This document shows, piece after piece, positions 25,563 through 34,850 of a stretch of DNA of 64,000 nucleotides (positions within the stretch are counted from its first letter, which is position 1; each line of letters starts with the position of its first letter). Source of the DNA: Baia soyae (GTDB lineage: Bacteria > Bacillota > Bacilli > Thermoactinomycetales > Thermoactinomycetaceae). The notes below the pieces were generated by a model. It saw only the letters and a program-made list of their open reading frames with translations, was not told the DNA's origin and ran no database searches. The DNA lies in NCBI RefSeq assembly GCF_004341445.1, contig NZ_SLXV01000001.1, positions 62,001 through 126,000 on the forward strand, in the 5' to 3' direction. Made by a program: the position numbers and the translations under genes.

Positions 25563-27038
25563 TTAATTCCCACCAAATATCTCAATCTCAGCACCAAGTA
25601 AGTTTAAACGACTTACCAAGTCTTCGTAACCACGGGCGATAGAGTAGGTGTTGCGCAGGGTTGAGGTACCCTTTGCTGCAAGCATCCCTAGCAGAATCAC
25701 AACAGAAGGCCGAAGTGCGGGCGGACAGATCACTTCAGCGCTCTTCCATCTTGTTGGTCCTTCAATATAGACTCGATGTGGATCAAGCAATTCAACCTTT
25801 GCATTTAGCTTGGTTAGCTCGGTTAAGTAAATAGCACGGTTTTCGTATACCCAATCGTGTACCAACGTGCGTCCATGAGCGGTCGCGGCAATACAAGCAA
25901 AGAACGGCAAGTTATCGATATTGATTCCTGGGAATGGCAGAGGATGAACTTTGTCCTTCGGCGCAGTTAGCTCGGATGGCTTGATCTCCAGATCTACAAG
26001 TCGTGTGTAGCCATTATGGGCAACGTATTCTTCACTCAGCTCATACTGGAGTCCCATTTCTTCAAGTAGGAGTAGCTCGATCTCTAGGAATTCGATTGGG
26101 ACTCGGCGTATTGTGATCTGCGATTTGGTAACGATGCCCGCAGCTAGTAAACTCATAGCCTCGATCGGGTCTTCACTAGGATAGTATTCTACGTTTTGAT
26201 TGATGCTTTCTACTCCGGTTACTTTGAGCGTCGTGGTTCCGATTCCCTCGATCTTGACGCCGAATTGTTGTAAGAATAGGCATAGGTCTTGAACCATGTA
26301 GTTAGGACTCGCGTTACGGATGATGGTGGTCCCTGTAGAAAGGGCAGCCGCCATGAGGATATTTTCTGTTACGGTGTCTCCACGCTCGATCATGACAATC
26401 GGCTTTTTCGGCTGGCGAGGCTTCACATGTGCTTTATATAGACCGTTTTGCGAAGCATCTACTTCTAATCCAAAGTGTTTTAATCCGTCAAGATGCGGCT
26501 TAACGGTACGCTTTCCTAAATTACATCCACCGGCATAAGGGAGTTCGAAGTTAGTGAATACATGTAGAAGTGGTCCTAGAAACATAATAATAGACCTTGT
26601 TTTTCGAGCTGCTTCCATATTTATATTTTCAATGAGTAATCGCTCAGGAGGCTTGATCTCTAAGTCATTTAGGTTATTAAGCCACTTTATCTGAACCCCC
26701 AAGCTCGTAAGAACTTCAATAATCCGATTAACCTCTTCTATACGTGCTAAGTTTCGCAGGGTCGTGGTACCCTTGTTTAGCAATGAAGCGCAGAGTAGTC
26801 CAACGGCTGCATTTTTACTGGTTTTTACTTCAATTTCACCTGAAAGTGGTTTCCCACCATGGACACGAATATTTAAGGTGTGAGGGTTTTCTTGTTGGCC
26901 TAGCTCCTGTTGTTCCTTATATAGTAAGCCACTAATTTGTGTAAGCATATCCACACTTAGATTTTGTCTATTATGTTCCATTTGGCTCATTATCTGATCA
27001 AATAATTGTTCTGATTCACTCTTTATCTGGTTTGGCAC
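25563..27038 (-). CDS. UDP-GlcNAc 1-carboxyvinyltransferase (MurA) paralogue with N-terminal extension
   Basis: A 491-residue protein of the EPSP-synthase fold. MurA transfers enolpyruvate to UDP-GlcNAc in the first committed step of peptidoglycan synthesis. Active-site elements are present: SKNAA (K75, N76), GGCNLGKRTVKPH with the catalytic cysteine at 172, FPGINID, YENRAIY and an Arg in ALRPS. About 53 residues precede the MurA domain, a helical, Gln-rich stretch absent from standard MurA. The start is GTG at 27038, supported by AAAGGAGG 8 bases upstream; the frame opens 23 codons earlier without one. It is divergent from MurAA/MurAB in many positions and may be a specialised isozyme. Confidence 0.82.
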   Translation of the reverse strand: MPNQIKSESEQLFDQIMSQMEHNRQNLSVDMLTQISGLLYKEQQELGQQENPHTLNIRVHGGKPLSGEIEVKTSKNAAVGLLCASLLNKGTTTLRNLARIEEVNRIIEVLTSLGVQIKWLNNLNDLEIKPPERLLIENINMEAARKTRSIIMFLGPLLHVFTNFELPYAGGCNLGKRTVKPHLDGLKHFGLEVDASQNGLYKAHVKPRQPKKPIVMIERGDTVTENILMAAALSTGTTIIRNASPNYMVQDLCLFLQQFGVKIEGIGTTTLKVTGVESINQNVEYYPSEDPIEAMSLLAAGIVTKSQITIRRVPIEFLEIELLLLEEMGLQYELSEEYVAHNGYTRLVDLEIKPSELTAPKDKVHPLPFPGINIDNLPFFACIAATAHGRTLVHDWVYENRAIYLTELTKLNAKVELLDPHRVYIEGPTRWKSAEVICPPALRPSVVILLGMLAAKGTSTLRNTYSIARGYEDLVSRLNLLGAEIEIFGGN

Positions 27039-27155
27039 TATAAATGCCTCCTTTTGTAATAGATAAATATGAGATTTGCTATTACGATATGATAAGAAGT
27101 ATATCATTTCTAAAGCGTATTTGTTGATCCACTACTACTTTACACAAATCGTACA

Positions 27156-28658
27156 CTATTTCGTTTGAAAGAGTATCTCCACTGATTTATCGATTCGATA
27201 ATAATCCCGATACGCTTGCAGAGCCCAAGAGTAATCCTTAACCTCATAGCCAGCGTATTGTTTGTTTTGTAGGAGCGGTAGGGTTATGGTAGTGTTTTTT
27301 TGTCCTTTGTACTGTGCCATGATTCTCTCTCGTTCTAGATGAATCTTTGCGTTTAGCTGATATTCTCGTAAGGTAAACGTGATATTGATTAGCGCACAGA
27401 TTACCAATATCCAGACAACAGGGACATGAAAAACTCGAAAATGAATTCTAGACCACAACAAGATGATTAAACAGATTGCAAATGGAATGGCCGGAAAGGC
27501 AATACGTCCTCCAAAGGTAGAGGGAGTGAAGATCATAATCAGATTCATCAGCATAAACCCAAGAGCCAGCACAAGATAGAAATGATTTTTTTCTTTCCAA
27601 CTGATATAAGCATGTAGCCCAATAATAGAGATGGCGGTAAACAGTCCGATACCAATGGTTACAAGGTGGTTCCCTGAGAGGAATAATGCGATTTCCTGGG
27701 TATTAAAAAATGGGATAGAAAGAATAAACGGGATGAGTGGGACGCAGATAAATAAACCGAAATAGGCTTTTTTTGAAATCTGGTAACATAGGATAGCTGA
27801 CATAATGACTACGAAGATCATGAAAATCGATTGTTGATAGAGAAAAAAGTGTAATACCTCAGGTAATGTCTTTTTTATTTTGGCAAAAAAAGAAAGTTGA
27901 TTGTACGCTTCTAAGCCGGGCATCTGGGCTCGTAACCTTGGACCTGGTGCTAAAAATAAGAAGAGAGTCCCGATGAAATAGGAGGCAAGAAGCAACCAGT
28001 CCCATACCCGAATTTTGTTTTTAAGCCTTTTTTGTTTTGCAAGCCATATGCTGACTAGCAGAAGTCCAATGGCAGAAATCTGCTCTTGTGACCAACCCGC
28101 TAGAAATGAACTAAGTAACACGAGCCCATATTTCCACTGGGCTGTAATCGGTTCTCCGAAGTCTTGTTTTCGAAAGTAGATCAGGGTAATGAATAAAAAA
28201 ATCATGGGATATACATAGTTAAATGCCCCCGTTGCATATGCAAGAGTTTGTTTGAAAATAACGATATGTATAAAGAAGAATAGAGATGTCGTAAGAGTAG
28301 TAAGTACAAGGTCTTTTCTTTGTGGAAATCGAACAAATACGAGATAAAATATCGCATAAGCAAGAGTCGTTACGAGTATCGGATTCATCCATCTCCAAAG
28401 CTCGATCCCGTCCAGTACAGTAAGGATGGTTAAAATGTTTACGATGAATCTCCCGTTGAAGTTAAAATAATCGTGAAGTTGAGTTTGGATTATTTGAGAT
28501 AACGTTACAGGGTTATCATAGATATGGGGCTCTAATCCCAGATATGTCGCATAACGTAGGTCGTCCCCGTACAGAAACGTAAATTGGTTAATCCCCCATA
28601 TTCCGAAGAAAAGGATCAGAAAAGGGAGGTGCCCTATGTAGCGTTGTACCATTGTCAC
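27156..28658 (-). CDS. DUF6056-type polytopic membrane protein
   Basis: A 500-residue protein with about 12 membrane helices. The N-terminal loop has the pair GDDLRYA and FNGRFIVN, typical of DUF6056 proteins, which are related to membrane glycosyltransferases of the PMT/ArnT type (acidic residues in the first loop). Function is not established; transfer of a lipid-linked sugar to a surface polymer is the likeliest class. GTG at 28658 with AGGAG upstream is taken as the start; ATG at 28652 is possible. It precedes the murA-like gene on the same strand with a gap of about 117 bases. Confidence 0.7.
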   Translation of the reverse strand: MTMVQRYIGHLPFLILFFGIWGINQFTFLYGDDLRYATYLGLEPHIYDNPVTLSQIIQTQLHDYFNFNGRFIVNILTILTVLDGIELWRWMNPILVTTLAYAIFYLVFVRFPQRKDLVLTTLTTSLFFFIHIVIFKQTLAYATGAFNYVYPMIFLFITLIYFRKQDFGEPITAQWKYGLVLLSSFLAGWSQEQISAIGLLLVSIWLAKQKRLKNKIRVWDWLLLASYFIGTLFLFLAPGPRLRAQMPGLEAYNQLSFFAKIKKTLPEVLHFFLYQQSIFMIFVVIMSAILCYQISKKAYFGLFICVPLIPFILSIPFFNTQEIALFLSGNHLVTIGIGLFTAISIIGLHAYISWKEKNHFYLVLALGFMLMNLIMIFTPSTFGGRIAFPAIPFAICLIILLWSRIHFRVFHVPVVWILVICALINITFTLREYQLNAKIHLERERIMAQYKGQKNTTITLPLLQNKQYAGYEVKDYSWALQAYRDYYRIDKSVEILFQTK

Positions 28659-28767
28659 TATATGAGGTCTCCTTATTAAAGTAGTGATTTTCAGTAGTAT
28701 ACACTATTTTGTAAGAATAAATATTTTGTAATGTATGGTTTTTTGTATATTTTGATGGTTTTTTGGT

Positions 28768-28811
28768 AATAAAAGCGCCTTCTACGGCTAGACATAACTA
28801 GCATAGAAGGC
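28768..28811 (-). terminator. Terminator of the macrodomain gene
   Basis: On the minus strand GCCTTCTA pairs with TAGAAGGC, with an inner CTAG/CTAG stem, followed by GCTTTTATT. Confidence 0.75.
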
Positions 28812-28831
28812 TGAGTGTTTATAATAAAAAA

Positions 28832-29389
28832 TTACATATTTAATTTCAATATTTCTATGTTTTGGTGGTAAATTTGGTAAGATTCATCATCAAATAGAAT
28901 AAAACGAACTTCTTCCAATGCCCCCTCGTGCTCTCGAATAAAGTCCAATGTGGTTGTTAGTGCAATTTCCGAGGCTAGATTTTTCGGGAAACGATAAATG
29001 CCCGTACTGATTGCTGTAAAAGAGATTGTTTTCGCTTGATGTTCGGTTGCTAGAAGTAAGCTATTTCGATATGTATGCGAAAGAAGTTCCTCTTCCTTTT
29101 TTTGCCCTCCATTCCATACAGGACCTACGGCATGAATGACATAATTCGCTGGTAGGTTACCAGCTCTCGTAATCACTGCCTCGCCCACTTTACAACCGCC
29201 CTGTCGTGCCCGTATTTTCTGGCAATCCTCTTTTAGCTCGGATCCACCTATGCGATGGATGACTCCATCTACCCCGCTCCCACCTAGTAAACTAGTGTTA
29301 GCAGCATTTACGATAACATCTACACGCTCTTCGATAATGTCTCCTTTTACTATAGTCAGGTAGGTGTTTTCTATTTTTACTTGAAACAT
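28832..29389 (-). CDS. Macrodomain protein (ADP-ribose binding/deacylase)
   Basis: A 185-residue single macrodomain. Key motifs: VNAANTSLLGGSGVDGVIH, whose Asn and Gly-rich loop form the ADP-ribose site, and AISTGIYRFP near residue 125, the phosphate loop. Similar bacterial proteins (YmdB type) hydrolyse O-acetyl-ADP-ribose or remove ADP-ribose from proteins. It is a single gene with its own terminator and no ADP-ribosyltransferase or sirtuin neighbour, so the physiological substrate is open. Confidence 0.92.
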   Translation of the reverse strand: MFQVKIENTYLTIVKGDIIEERVDVIVNAANTSLLGGSGVDGVIHRIGGSELKEDCQKIRARQGGCKVGEAVITRAGNLPANYVIHAVGPVWNGGQKKEEELLSHTYRNSLLLATEHQAKTISFTAISTGIYRFPKNLASEIALTTTLDFIREHEGALEEVRFILFDDESYQIYHQNIEILKLNM

Positions 29390-29610
29390 GAGTTTGACTC
29401 CTTTGCAGTATTTAGATATCTCTTATCATAACACGCCATACATGTTTCATTTGTAGACTGATCTTCTGATATCTCATGATCCATACTCATCCATCTTAAT
29501 GTGCCTGTTTTTTAGATCGTATCTAGAACTGGGGCTAGTGTTGTTACGCTAGAGCTGTTTTTGAATAGGATAGATACGACACTAGAAGATTTACACAAGG
29601 AGGATGGTTT

Positions 29611-29931
29611 ATGCACGTAGGAGCATATCAGGATCCGTTGTACAAAGAGGTTTCGCATCTCGTCAATTCTACGACGGGAAGAAAAGCGGTTAGTGCAAGT
29701 CGTCTGCAAAAGTTGGTGATGGAGGCAAAATATGTGCGGAGAACGCAGGGAACCATGGGACTCATGAATTATGCCCAACGACTCCCTTACCAGTTTCTCT
29801 CCACCAATGAGATTGAAATGTTAAGACGGTCACCGAAATACAGAGAGTTTTCTCATCGTGTTATCGATTTATTTGTAAGAGAGGGTGTCATTTCGCAGTT
29901 CGAGGCGATGATGCTAAGACGTGCTGTGTAG
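29611..29931 (+). CDS. Hypothetical 106-residue basic protein
   Basis: I do not recognise this family. The protein is mostly helical and basic, with no Cys and no membrane segment, and contains NSTTGRKAVSASRLQKLV, LPYQFLSTNEIEMLRR and VREGVISQFEAMMLRRAV. CAAGGAGG lies 8 bases before the ATG, and a terminator follows about 107 bases after the stop, so it looks like a real single-gene transcript. The upstream interval (29390-29610) has a near-perfect inverted repeat, TAGTGTTGT with ACGACACTA, that might be an operator. Confidence 0.6.
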   Translation: MHVGAYQDPLYKEVSHLVNSTTGRKAVSASRLQKLVMEAKYVRRTQGTMGLMNYAQRLPYQFLSTNEIEMLRRSPKYREFSHRVIDLFVREGVISQFEAMMLRRAV

Positions 29932-30037
29932 TTACACTTCATAACAAAAAATCTGTAGCTTAGTGGATGATACAGCTGAAAGAAGCCTTGAAAACACTAT
30001 GTTTTTAGAGCCTTCCGAAACTATATATCCACATACT

Positions 30038-30071
30038 AAAACCCGTAGTATATCCATCCTACGGGTTTTTT
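30038..30071 (+). terminator. Rho-independent terminator
   Basis: AAAACCCGTAG pairs with CTACGGGTTTT followed by more T, probably ending the transcript of the 106-residue protein gene. Confidence 0.85.
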
Positions 30072-30077
30072 GAGCAC

Positions 30078-30235
30078 AAAAAAAGAGCTCGCGTTGACAG
30101 TTCGCGAGCCAATCGTATCTTCCATGACGAAGATACTTTATGGGAGAGGAGAAACCGGAGGAAGAACTTATGGGGAAATGTAAGTCTTCTCCGCGGTTAG
30201 ACAGCGTCCACAAAATGAATGCTGTCCCTAGCTAT
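30078..30235 (-). ncRNA. Candidate structured small RNA
   Basis: Read on the minus strand, four hairpins follow each other: GACAGC/GCTGTC (30226-30200); a long stem AACCG..GGAGAAGACTTA with TAAGTTCTTCCTCCGGTT (30198-30153) whose loop has TTCCCC; GTATCTTC/GAAGATAC (30136-30115, perfect); and GGCTCGCG/CGCGAGC followed by seven T (30110-30078), a terminator. No open frame is supported. C-rich unpaired segments (TTCCCC loop, TCTCCTCTCCCA linker) could pair with ribosome binding sites, as in FsrA- or RoxS-type RNAs. The 5' end and promoter are not clear. The rest of the gap to 30460 shows nothing recognisable. Confidence 0.55.
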
Positions 30236-30460
30236 TGTTACCAGTAGTGTTCGTTTTATACACAATATTTTTTCCAATATCACGAGAAAGTAAAAACGGA
30301 ACCCCATTTGTATCAAGGGATCATGTTCTTTTTTGATGAAACAGACTTTTCCCAATCCCTATCAGCTTATTATTTAGCAGGCCTGTAGATAGATGGTATA
30401 TTGTCCCATCTTTCAGGTTAAAGTAATACCGAAAAAATTTACTCGTTAGGAGGACGTAAC

Positions 30461-31978
30461 TTGAAAAGGATCAGGAGAAAAGCAAGAATCCCTCATTTTG
30501 AAAAGAGCTTATCTTTTAGTCCAGAAGCAAAAGATGTGTCTCCTTCGGTAAAAGAGAATATAGATTACATAAAAGAGCAATTGTTTAATACAGACGATAT
30601 TTTAGAGCGTGACATTTATTTCGATGATCGTCAGGGAAAGTTGATTTTTTTAGAAACATTATCGGACAAACATTTAATCATGGAATCGATCATCAAACCT
30701 CTTGAGCGAGCGAAGGTTGGAGTGGTTGAACATGTGATCACATCCTCGGGTTTTGAGGTAGGAGAGAGTCTAGATAAAGCGATTTCTTGGATTATATCAG
30801 GAAAAAGCTTATTGTTTTTAGAAGGAATTCCGGAAATGTATGTATGCGAGACTGGCTTAGTAATCAAGAGAGATGTTAGAGAACCTGATAATGAGGGGAT
30901 TGTACGGGGATCACATGATGGATTTATTGAAAATTTAATCACAAATTTACATATGATTCGTAATCGGATTGAGAATCCTAATTTAGTGGTTCAATATTTT
31001 ACTCTAGGAAAAAAAAGTGATACCAAAGTCGCCTTAGTATACATGAAGAACTTAGCAAAGGAGGAGCTGATTGACGAAGTAGCACGGCGACTCAACTTAA
31101 TTCCTACTGATTTTATTCTCTCACCCGGCTTTATTGGAGAATACATTGAGGATGATACATACTCTCCGTTCCCACAATTATTGTATACAGAAAGACCAGA
31201 CCGGACCATTGCGTACATAATGGAGGGTCGGTTTGCTATTTTGTCAGAAGGGAATCCGACTGCCATTATTGCACCTGTTACCCTGTTTTCTTTTTATCAA
31301 TCACCCGATGACTACCATTCCAGATGGATGTTTGGCTCATTGATTCGCACCATTCGATTTGCGAGCTTTTTGATCGCTTTTATTTTACCAGGATTATATA
31401 TTTCAGTCGTTACGTTTCATCCGGAGGTCCTTCCAATTGAACTTATTTACTCTGTTAAAAGCTCTATCGAAAGAGTTCCGTATCCCTCTTTGATTGAGGC
31501 GTTCTTTATGGAATTAACTCTAGAGCTGATCCGAGAGGCAGGGATTCGGTTGCCCACTAGGGTGAGCCAGACTATTGGGATTGTAGGTGGACTTGTAATT
31601 GGAGACTCCGTTGTGCAAACGGGGTTAGTATCCTTGCCGATGATTATTGTAGTAGCGTTAACAGCAATATCTGCTTTTGTTGTTCCATCGCATGAACTAA
31701 GCTCAACCGTAAGGCTTCTGCGGTTTCCTCTTATGATCGCGGCCGCGATGTTCGGATTTATCGGGATGGCAGCAGGACTTTTTCTGATCTTTACTCACTT
31801 AGCTAAGCTAGAAACGTTCGGGAATCCATACTTTTCACCGTTTATGCCCTTTAAACTAAAAGGCTTTAAAGATACCTTTATCCGATTCCCTCTCTGGCAT
31901 TTGAATAAAAGTACCAAAGACTCTACTCCGGACGAGCGCAATTCAGAAAAAGCAATCCTTGGGGAGGGGAGGAAATGA
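30461..31978 (+). CDS. gerAA: Spore germination protein, GerA family A subunit
   Basis: A 505-residue receptor subunit of the inner spore membrane. A soluble N-terminal domain (about 1-295, with AEVKVALVYMKNLA-like block KVALVYMKNLA and DDTYSPFPQLLYTERPDR) is followed by about five membrane helices, with PLPSLIEAF-type segment YPSLIEAFFMELTLELIREA. It starts at TTG behind AGGAGG. The three genes together encode one germinant receptor; the nutrient recognised cannot be told from sequence. The next gene overlaps by 4 bases (ATGA). Confidence 0.94.
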   Translation: MKRIRRKARIPHFEKSLSFSPEAKDVSPSVKENIDYIKEQLFNTDDILERDIYFDDRQGKLIFLETLSDKHLIMESIIKPLERAKVGVVEHVITSSGFEVGESLDKAISWIISGKSLLFLEGIPEMYVCETGLVIKRDVREPDNEGIVRGSHDGFIENLITNLHMIRNRIENPNLVVQYFTLGKKSDTKVALVYMKNLAKEELIDEVARRLNLIPTDFILSPGFIGEYIEDDTYSPFPQLLYTERPDRTIAYIMEGRFAILSEGNPTAIIAPVTLFSFYQSPDDYHSRWMFGSLIRTIRFASFLIAFILPGLYISVVTFHPEVLPIELIYSVKSSIERVPYPSLIEAFFMELTLELIREAGIRLPTRVSQTIGIVGGLVIGDSVVQTGLVSLPMIIVVALTAISAFVVPSHELSSTVRLLRFPLMIAAAMFGFIGMAAGLFLIFTHLAKLETFGNPYFSPFMPFKLKGFKDTFIRFPLWHLNKSTKDSTPDERNSEKAILGEGRK

Positions 31979-33060
31979 ATTATTCTGTAAAAGATAAAAT
32001 TACGCCAAACCAATTTCTATTTTTTATTCTACAGACCCAGTTGGGTGTAGGTATCTTGTCCTTAGCTCACCAAATCCATAAAGATGCAAAAGGCGGAGCT
32101 TGGATTTCGGTCCTCATTGGTGGGCTTATTTCTCAAATTATGATTGTCATTTTTTGGGTTCTTCTTAAGAGAAATAAAGCTTCAAACTTTTTGCAAGCTA
32201 TGGAAAAGCTAGTAGGGAAAATTACAGCAAAAGGTTTAGTGATTGGTTATAGTTGCTTCTATGCGCTCGTAACGGTTCTTGAATTGTCAGAGTATATAAG
32301 AATCATGACGAAATGGGTGTTCCCTGAAACCCCTGTTTGGATTAACATCCTGATTGTCGCAACTGCTGCGGTGTATCTGGCAAAAGAATCGCTGAGAGTT
32401 ATTTCTCGTATGTATTTATTTGTAAGCTTCCTCATTTTTCCGCTTGTTATTTTTACTATCTTTGGATTTAAAAATGTTCATTTTACTTATCCCATGCCTT
32501 TTCTTGAAGAGGGATGGTTAGGTATTTTTAAAGGTGCTAACTTGTCTTTCTTTTATTTTTTGGGTTATGAAGCTATGTTGCTAACTTATTTTGCAGTGGA
32601 AGGATCGGATAAAGACAAACTGAAGGCGGCTTCTTTAGGGAATCTTTTCGTGACGCTGGTGTATACGTTTACTACTTATGTGTGCCTCATTTCATTTGCC
32701 CCAAACGAGTTGCCTTTGGTTCCAGAGCCCGTGCTATATGTGTTGAAATCGTACTCCCTTCATGTGGTTGAACGGATTGATTTGTTATTTTTATCTATTT
32801 GGATGGTTAGTGTCACTACATCTGTTTGTAGCTTTGTCTATCTTTCATCCATTGGAGTAGCGCAATTATGCAAAGCAAAGAATCATAAGAAATTTGTATA
32901 TTGGATAGCGGCTGTCTGCTGTATTGGTACTACTTTTACGCTTACTCCTCATCGAGGTGAGATGTTGGATGATTTTATTAAAATATTAAGTTACGGCTTT
33001 GTATTTGCGATACCTATTCTTCTGCTCATTATCTCATTATTTAGGGGAAGGGAGAGTTGA
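31975..33060 (+). CDS. gerAB: Spore germination protein, GerA family B subunit
   Basis: A 361-residue member of the APC-superfamily spore germination permeases, with ten predicted membrane helices. It begins with the family-typical ITPNQFLFFILQTQLGVGIL segment. This subunit is believed to bind the germinant in GerA-type receptors. The start overlaps gerAA by 4 bases, behind a GGGAGGAAATG-type ribosome site. Confidence 0.94.
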   Translation: MNYSVKDKITPNQFLFFILQTQLGVGILSLAHQIHKDAKGGAWISVLIGGLISQIMIVIFWVLLKRNKASNFLQAMEKLVGKITAKGLVIGYSCFYALVTVLELSEYIRIMTKWVFPETPVWINILIVATAAVYLAKESLRVISRMYLFVSFLIFPLVIFTIFGFKNVHFTYPMPFLEEGWLGIFKGANLSFFYFLGYEAMLLTYFAVEGSDKDKLKAASLGNLFVTLVYTFTTYVCLISFAPNELPLVPEPVLYVLKSYSLHVVERIDLLFLSIWMVSVTTSVCSFVYLSSIGVAQLCKAKNHKKFVYWIAAVCCIGTTFTLTPHRGEMLDDFIKILSYGFVFAIPILLLIISLFRGRES

Positions 33061-33064
33061 CTTA

Positions 33065-34192
33065 GTGAATTCTTTAACTGTAAAAAAGGCCTTGTCAGTC
33101 TGTTTTTGTATTCTTTCTCTGTTTATATTACCGGGTTGTTGGGATCAAGATTTATTAAAGACGGCAGATCTGGTTTATATCACAGCGTTTGACCAAACTC
33201 CTGAAGGTCGATTAAAAATGACGATTGGCATTCATGATATTCCTGCGGGTCAAGGTGATAAGCCGATTTGTCAAACTTATACGGCAGAAGGAGATTCTAC
33301 GAGGAGTCTGCGTAATGCATTAGACCGGCAAACTTCAGGCAATTTTCGTACCTATAAAACAAGGGTTTTGTTATTCAGCGGTAAGGAAGCACAGGAAGAT
33401 CTCTATCCTTTACTCGATTCCATCTACCGTGATCCCAAAGCAGCACTTGATGCTAGGATGGCGGTTGTGGAAGGGGAGGCAGGAGAGCTAGTAAATTTAA
33501 AAGAGCTAAAAGGAACGTTAATTGGTCGATTTTTTGAAGAACTCCTTTTAGGTGGTGAGAAGACTACCTTAATTCCTAGGACTACTGTTCAGTCAGTCTG
33601 CTCGACTATGTTAGATCCAGGGGAAGATTTTGGTTTGCCTTATATTACGAACAAGGACGGGGCAATATCCCTCTCTGGAATTGCGATGTTTCATAACAAT
33701 TCTTATACAAATACACATCTATCAGTAGAGGAAGCTACTTTATTTTTAGTTCTAAAGAACAAGCTAGGGGATAAAGGCGCCCTATTTAGAGAAATATCTA
33801 TGGATGATAAGAAAGTAAGTTTGATGTTTGATATAAGAGATGAACACCGTAACTTTGACGTAGGAGTAACGGAGGATGGAAAAATAAAAGTTGATCTACA
33901 AGTAAAAATTAAAATAGCGATAACGGAATTACAAACGGAAATAGGAAGCGACTATGCTTCTATGAAAAAATTGGAAAAAGCACTTAGTGAGGACCTTACA
34001 CGGATGTCTAAGCAAGTGATTGCAAAGATGCAAAAGAGTGGTTTTGATGGTTTCGGGATAGGGAGGCAATTAATAGCACACCACTTTTCATATTGGAAGA
34101 AAGTAGAGAAAGACTGGGGTGATCTTTATAAAACGGTACAAATAGAGCCACGAGTAGAAGTGGAAACCATTCACAAGGGAATTATTAATTAG
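33065..34192 (+). CDS. gerAC: Spore germination lipoprotein, Ger(x)C family
   Basis: A 375-residue lipoprotein. The signal peptide ends in the lipobox LPGC, followed by WDQ, the usual GerC start of the mature protein. The body has the Ger(x)C pattern, including a conserved C-terminal region with KMQKSGFDGFGIGRQLIAHH. GTG at 33065 has AAGGGAGAG 8 bases upstream; the open frame starts earlier inside gerAB, which is not supported. The lipoprotein sits on the inner spore membrane and completes the receptor. Confidence 0.93.
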   Translation: MNSLTVKKALSVCFCILSLFILPGCWDQDLLKTADLVYITAFDQTPEGRLKMTIGIHDIPAGQGDKPICQTYTAEGDSTRSLRNALDRQTSGNFRTYKTRVLLFSGKEAQEDLYPLLDSIYRDPKAALDARMAVVEGEAGELVNLKELKGTLIGRFFEELLLGGEKTTLIPRTTVQSVCSTMLDPGEDFGLPYITNKDGAISLSGIAMFHNNSYTNTHLSVEEATLFLVLKNKLGDKGALFREISMDDKKVSLMFDIRDEHRNFDVGVTEDGKIKVDLQVKIKIAITELQTEIGSDYASMKKLEKALSEDLTRMSKQVIAKMQKSGFDGFGIGRQLIAHHFSYWKKVEKDWGDLYKTVQIEPRVEVETIHKGIIN

Positions 34193-34282
34193 TAAAGAGC
34201 AAGAAGAGAGTTGCTGGACTCGCTATTATTATCTTGGTAGGATAAAAATGTTATTTTACGATCAAGAAATGAGGTGAGTGTG

Positions 34283-34837
34283 ATGAGGATTATTGCGGGT
34301 GACGCTCGTGGTGGGAGGTTAAAGATGGTTCCTGGAAAGCATGTTCGACCTACTGCAGACCGAGTCAAAGAGTCATTGTTTTCGGTGATAGGTCCTTTTT
34401 TCGATGGAGGAAAAGGGCTTGATCTGTTTGCGGGAACGGGCGCTCTCGGTCTAGAGGCGTTAAGTCGCGGCTTGGATCATGTAACATTTGTGGATGATGC
34501 CCGTGCTAGTGTGGATACCGTAAAGGAAAACGTTAGGTTGACGAAAATGACTGATCGCGCTACGCTAATCAAGCGTGATGCACGGACATATGTGAAAACG
34601 CTTGCAGATCAAGAGAAATATACTGTTATTTTCTTAGACCCGCCTTATCATGAGGGTTTTTATGAGACGATACTGACGTGTATTGGCGAGAAGGAATTGC
34701 TTACCGATGAGGGAACGCTTGTGGTGGAGCATCCTTCTAAGCTTGAGATGCCAGGAAAGATAGCAGGCTTGTCTGTCTATCGTCAGTTATCTTATGGAGA
34801 TACAGCGATCACATTGTACGAATACAGCCAGACTTGA
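34283..34837 (+). CDS. rsmD: 16S rRNA (guanine966-N2)-methyltransferase
   Basis: A 184-residue Rossmann-fold methyltransferase. The S-adenosylmethionine site is DLFAGTGALGLEALSRG and the catalytic NPPY-type motif reads DPPY. The N-terminus MRIIAGDARGGRL and RPTADRVKESLFS are typical of RsmD (YlbH). The ATG at 34283 follows GAGGTG by 6 bases. It lies just before coaD, as in B. subtilis. Confidence 0.94.
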   Translation: MRIIAGDARGGRLKMVPGKHVRPTADRVKESLFSVIGPFFDGGKGLDLFAGTGALGLEALSRGLDHVTFVDDARASVDTVKENVRLTKMTDRATLIKRDARTYVKTLADQEKYTVIFLDPPYHEGFYETILTCIGEKELLTDEGTLVVEHPSKLEMPGKIAGLSVYRQLSYGDTAITLYEYSQT

Positions 34838-34850
34838 TGGAGGACAAGCT

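Noticed and set aside
29932-30213. Minus-strand open frame of 93 codons in the small-RNA region
   Set aside because: It crosses two terminators and the hairpins of the candidate small RNA; composition is not protein-like and no ribosome site is seen.
30240-30320. Promoter for the candidate small RNA
   Set aside because: Candidate hexamers such as TTGTGT with TAACAA have poor matches or spacing, so none is annotated.
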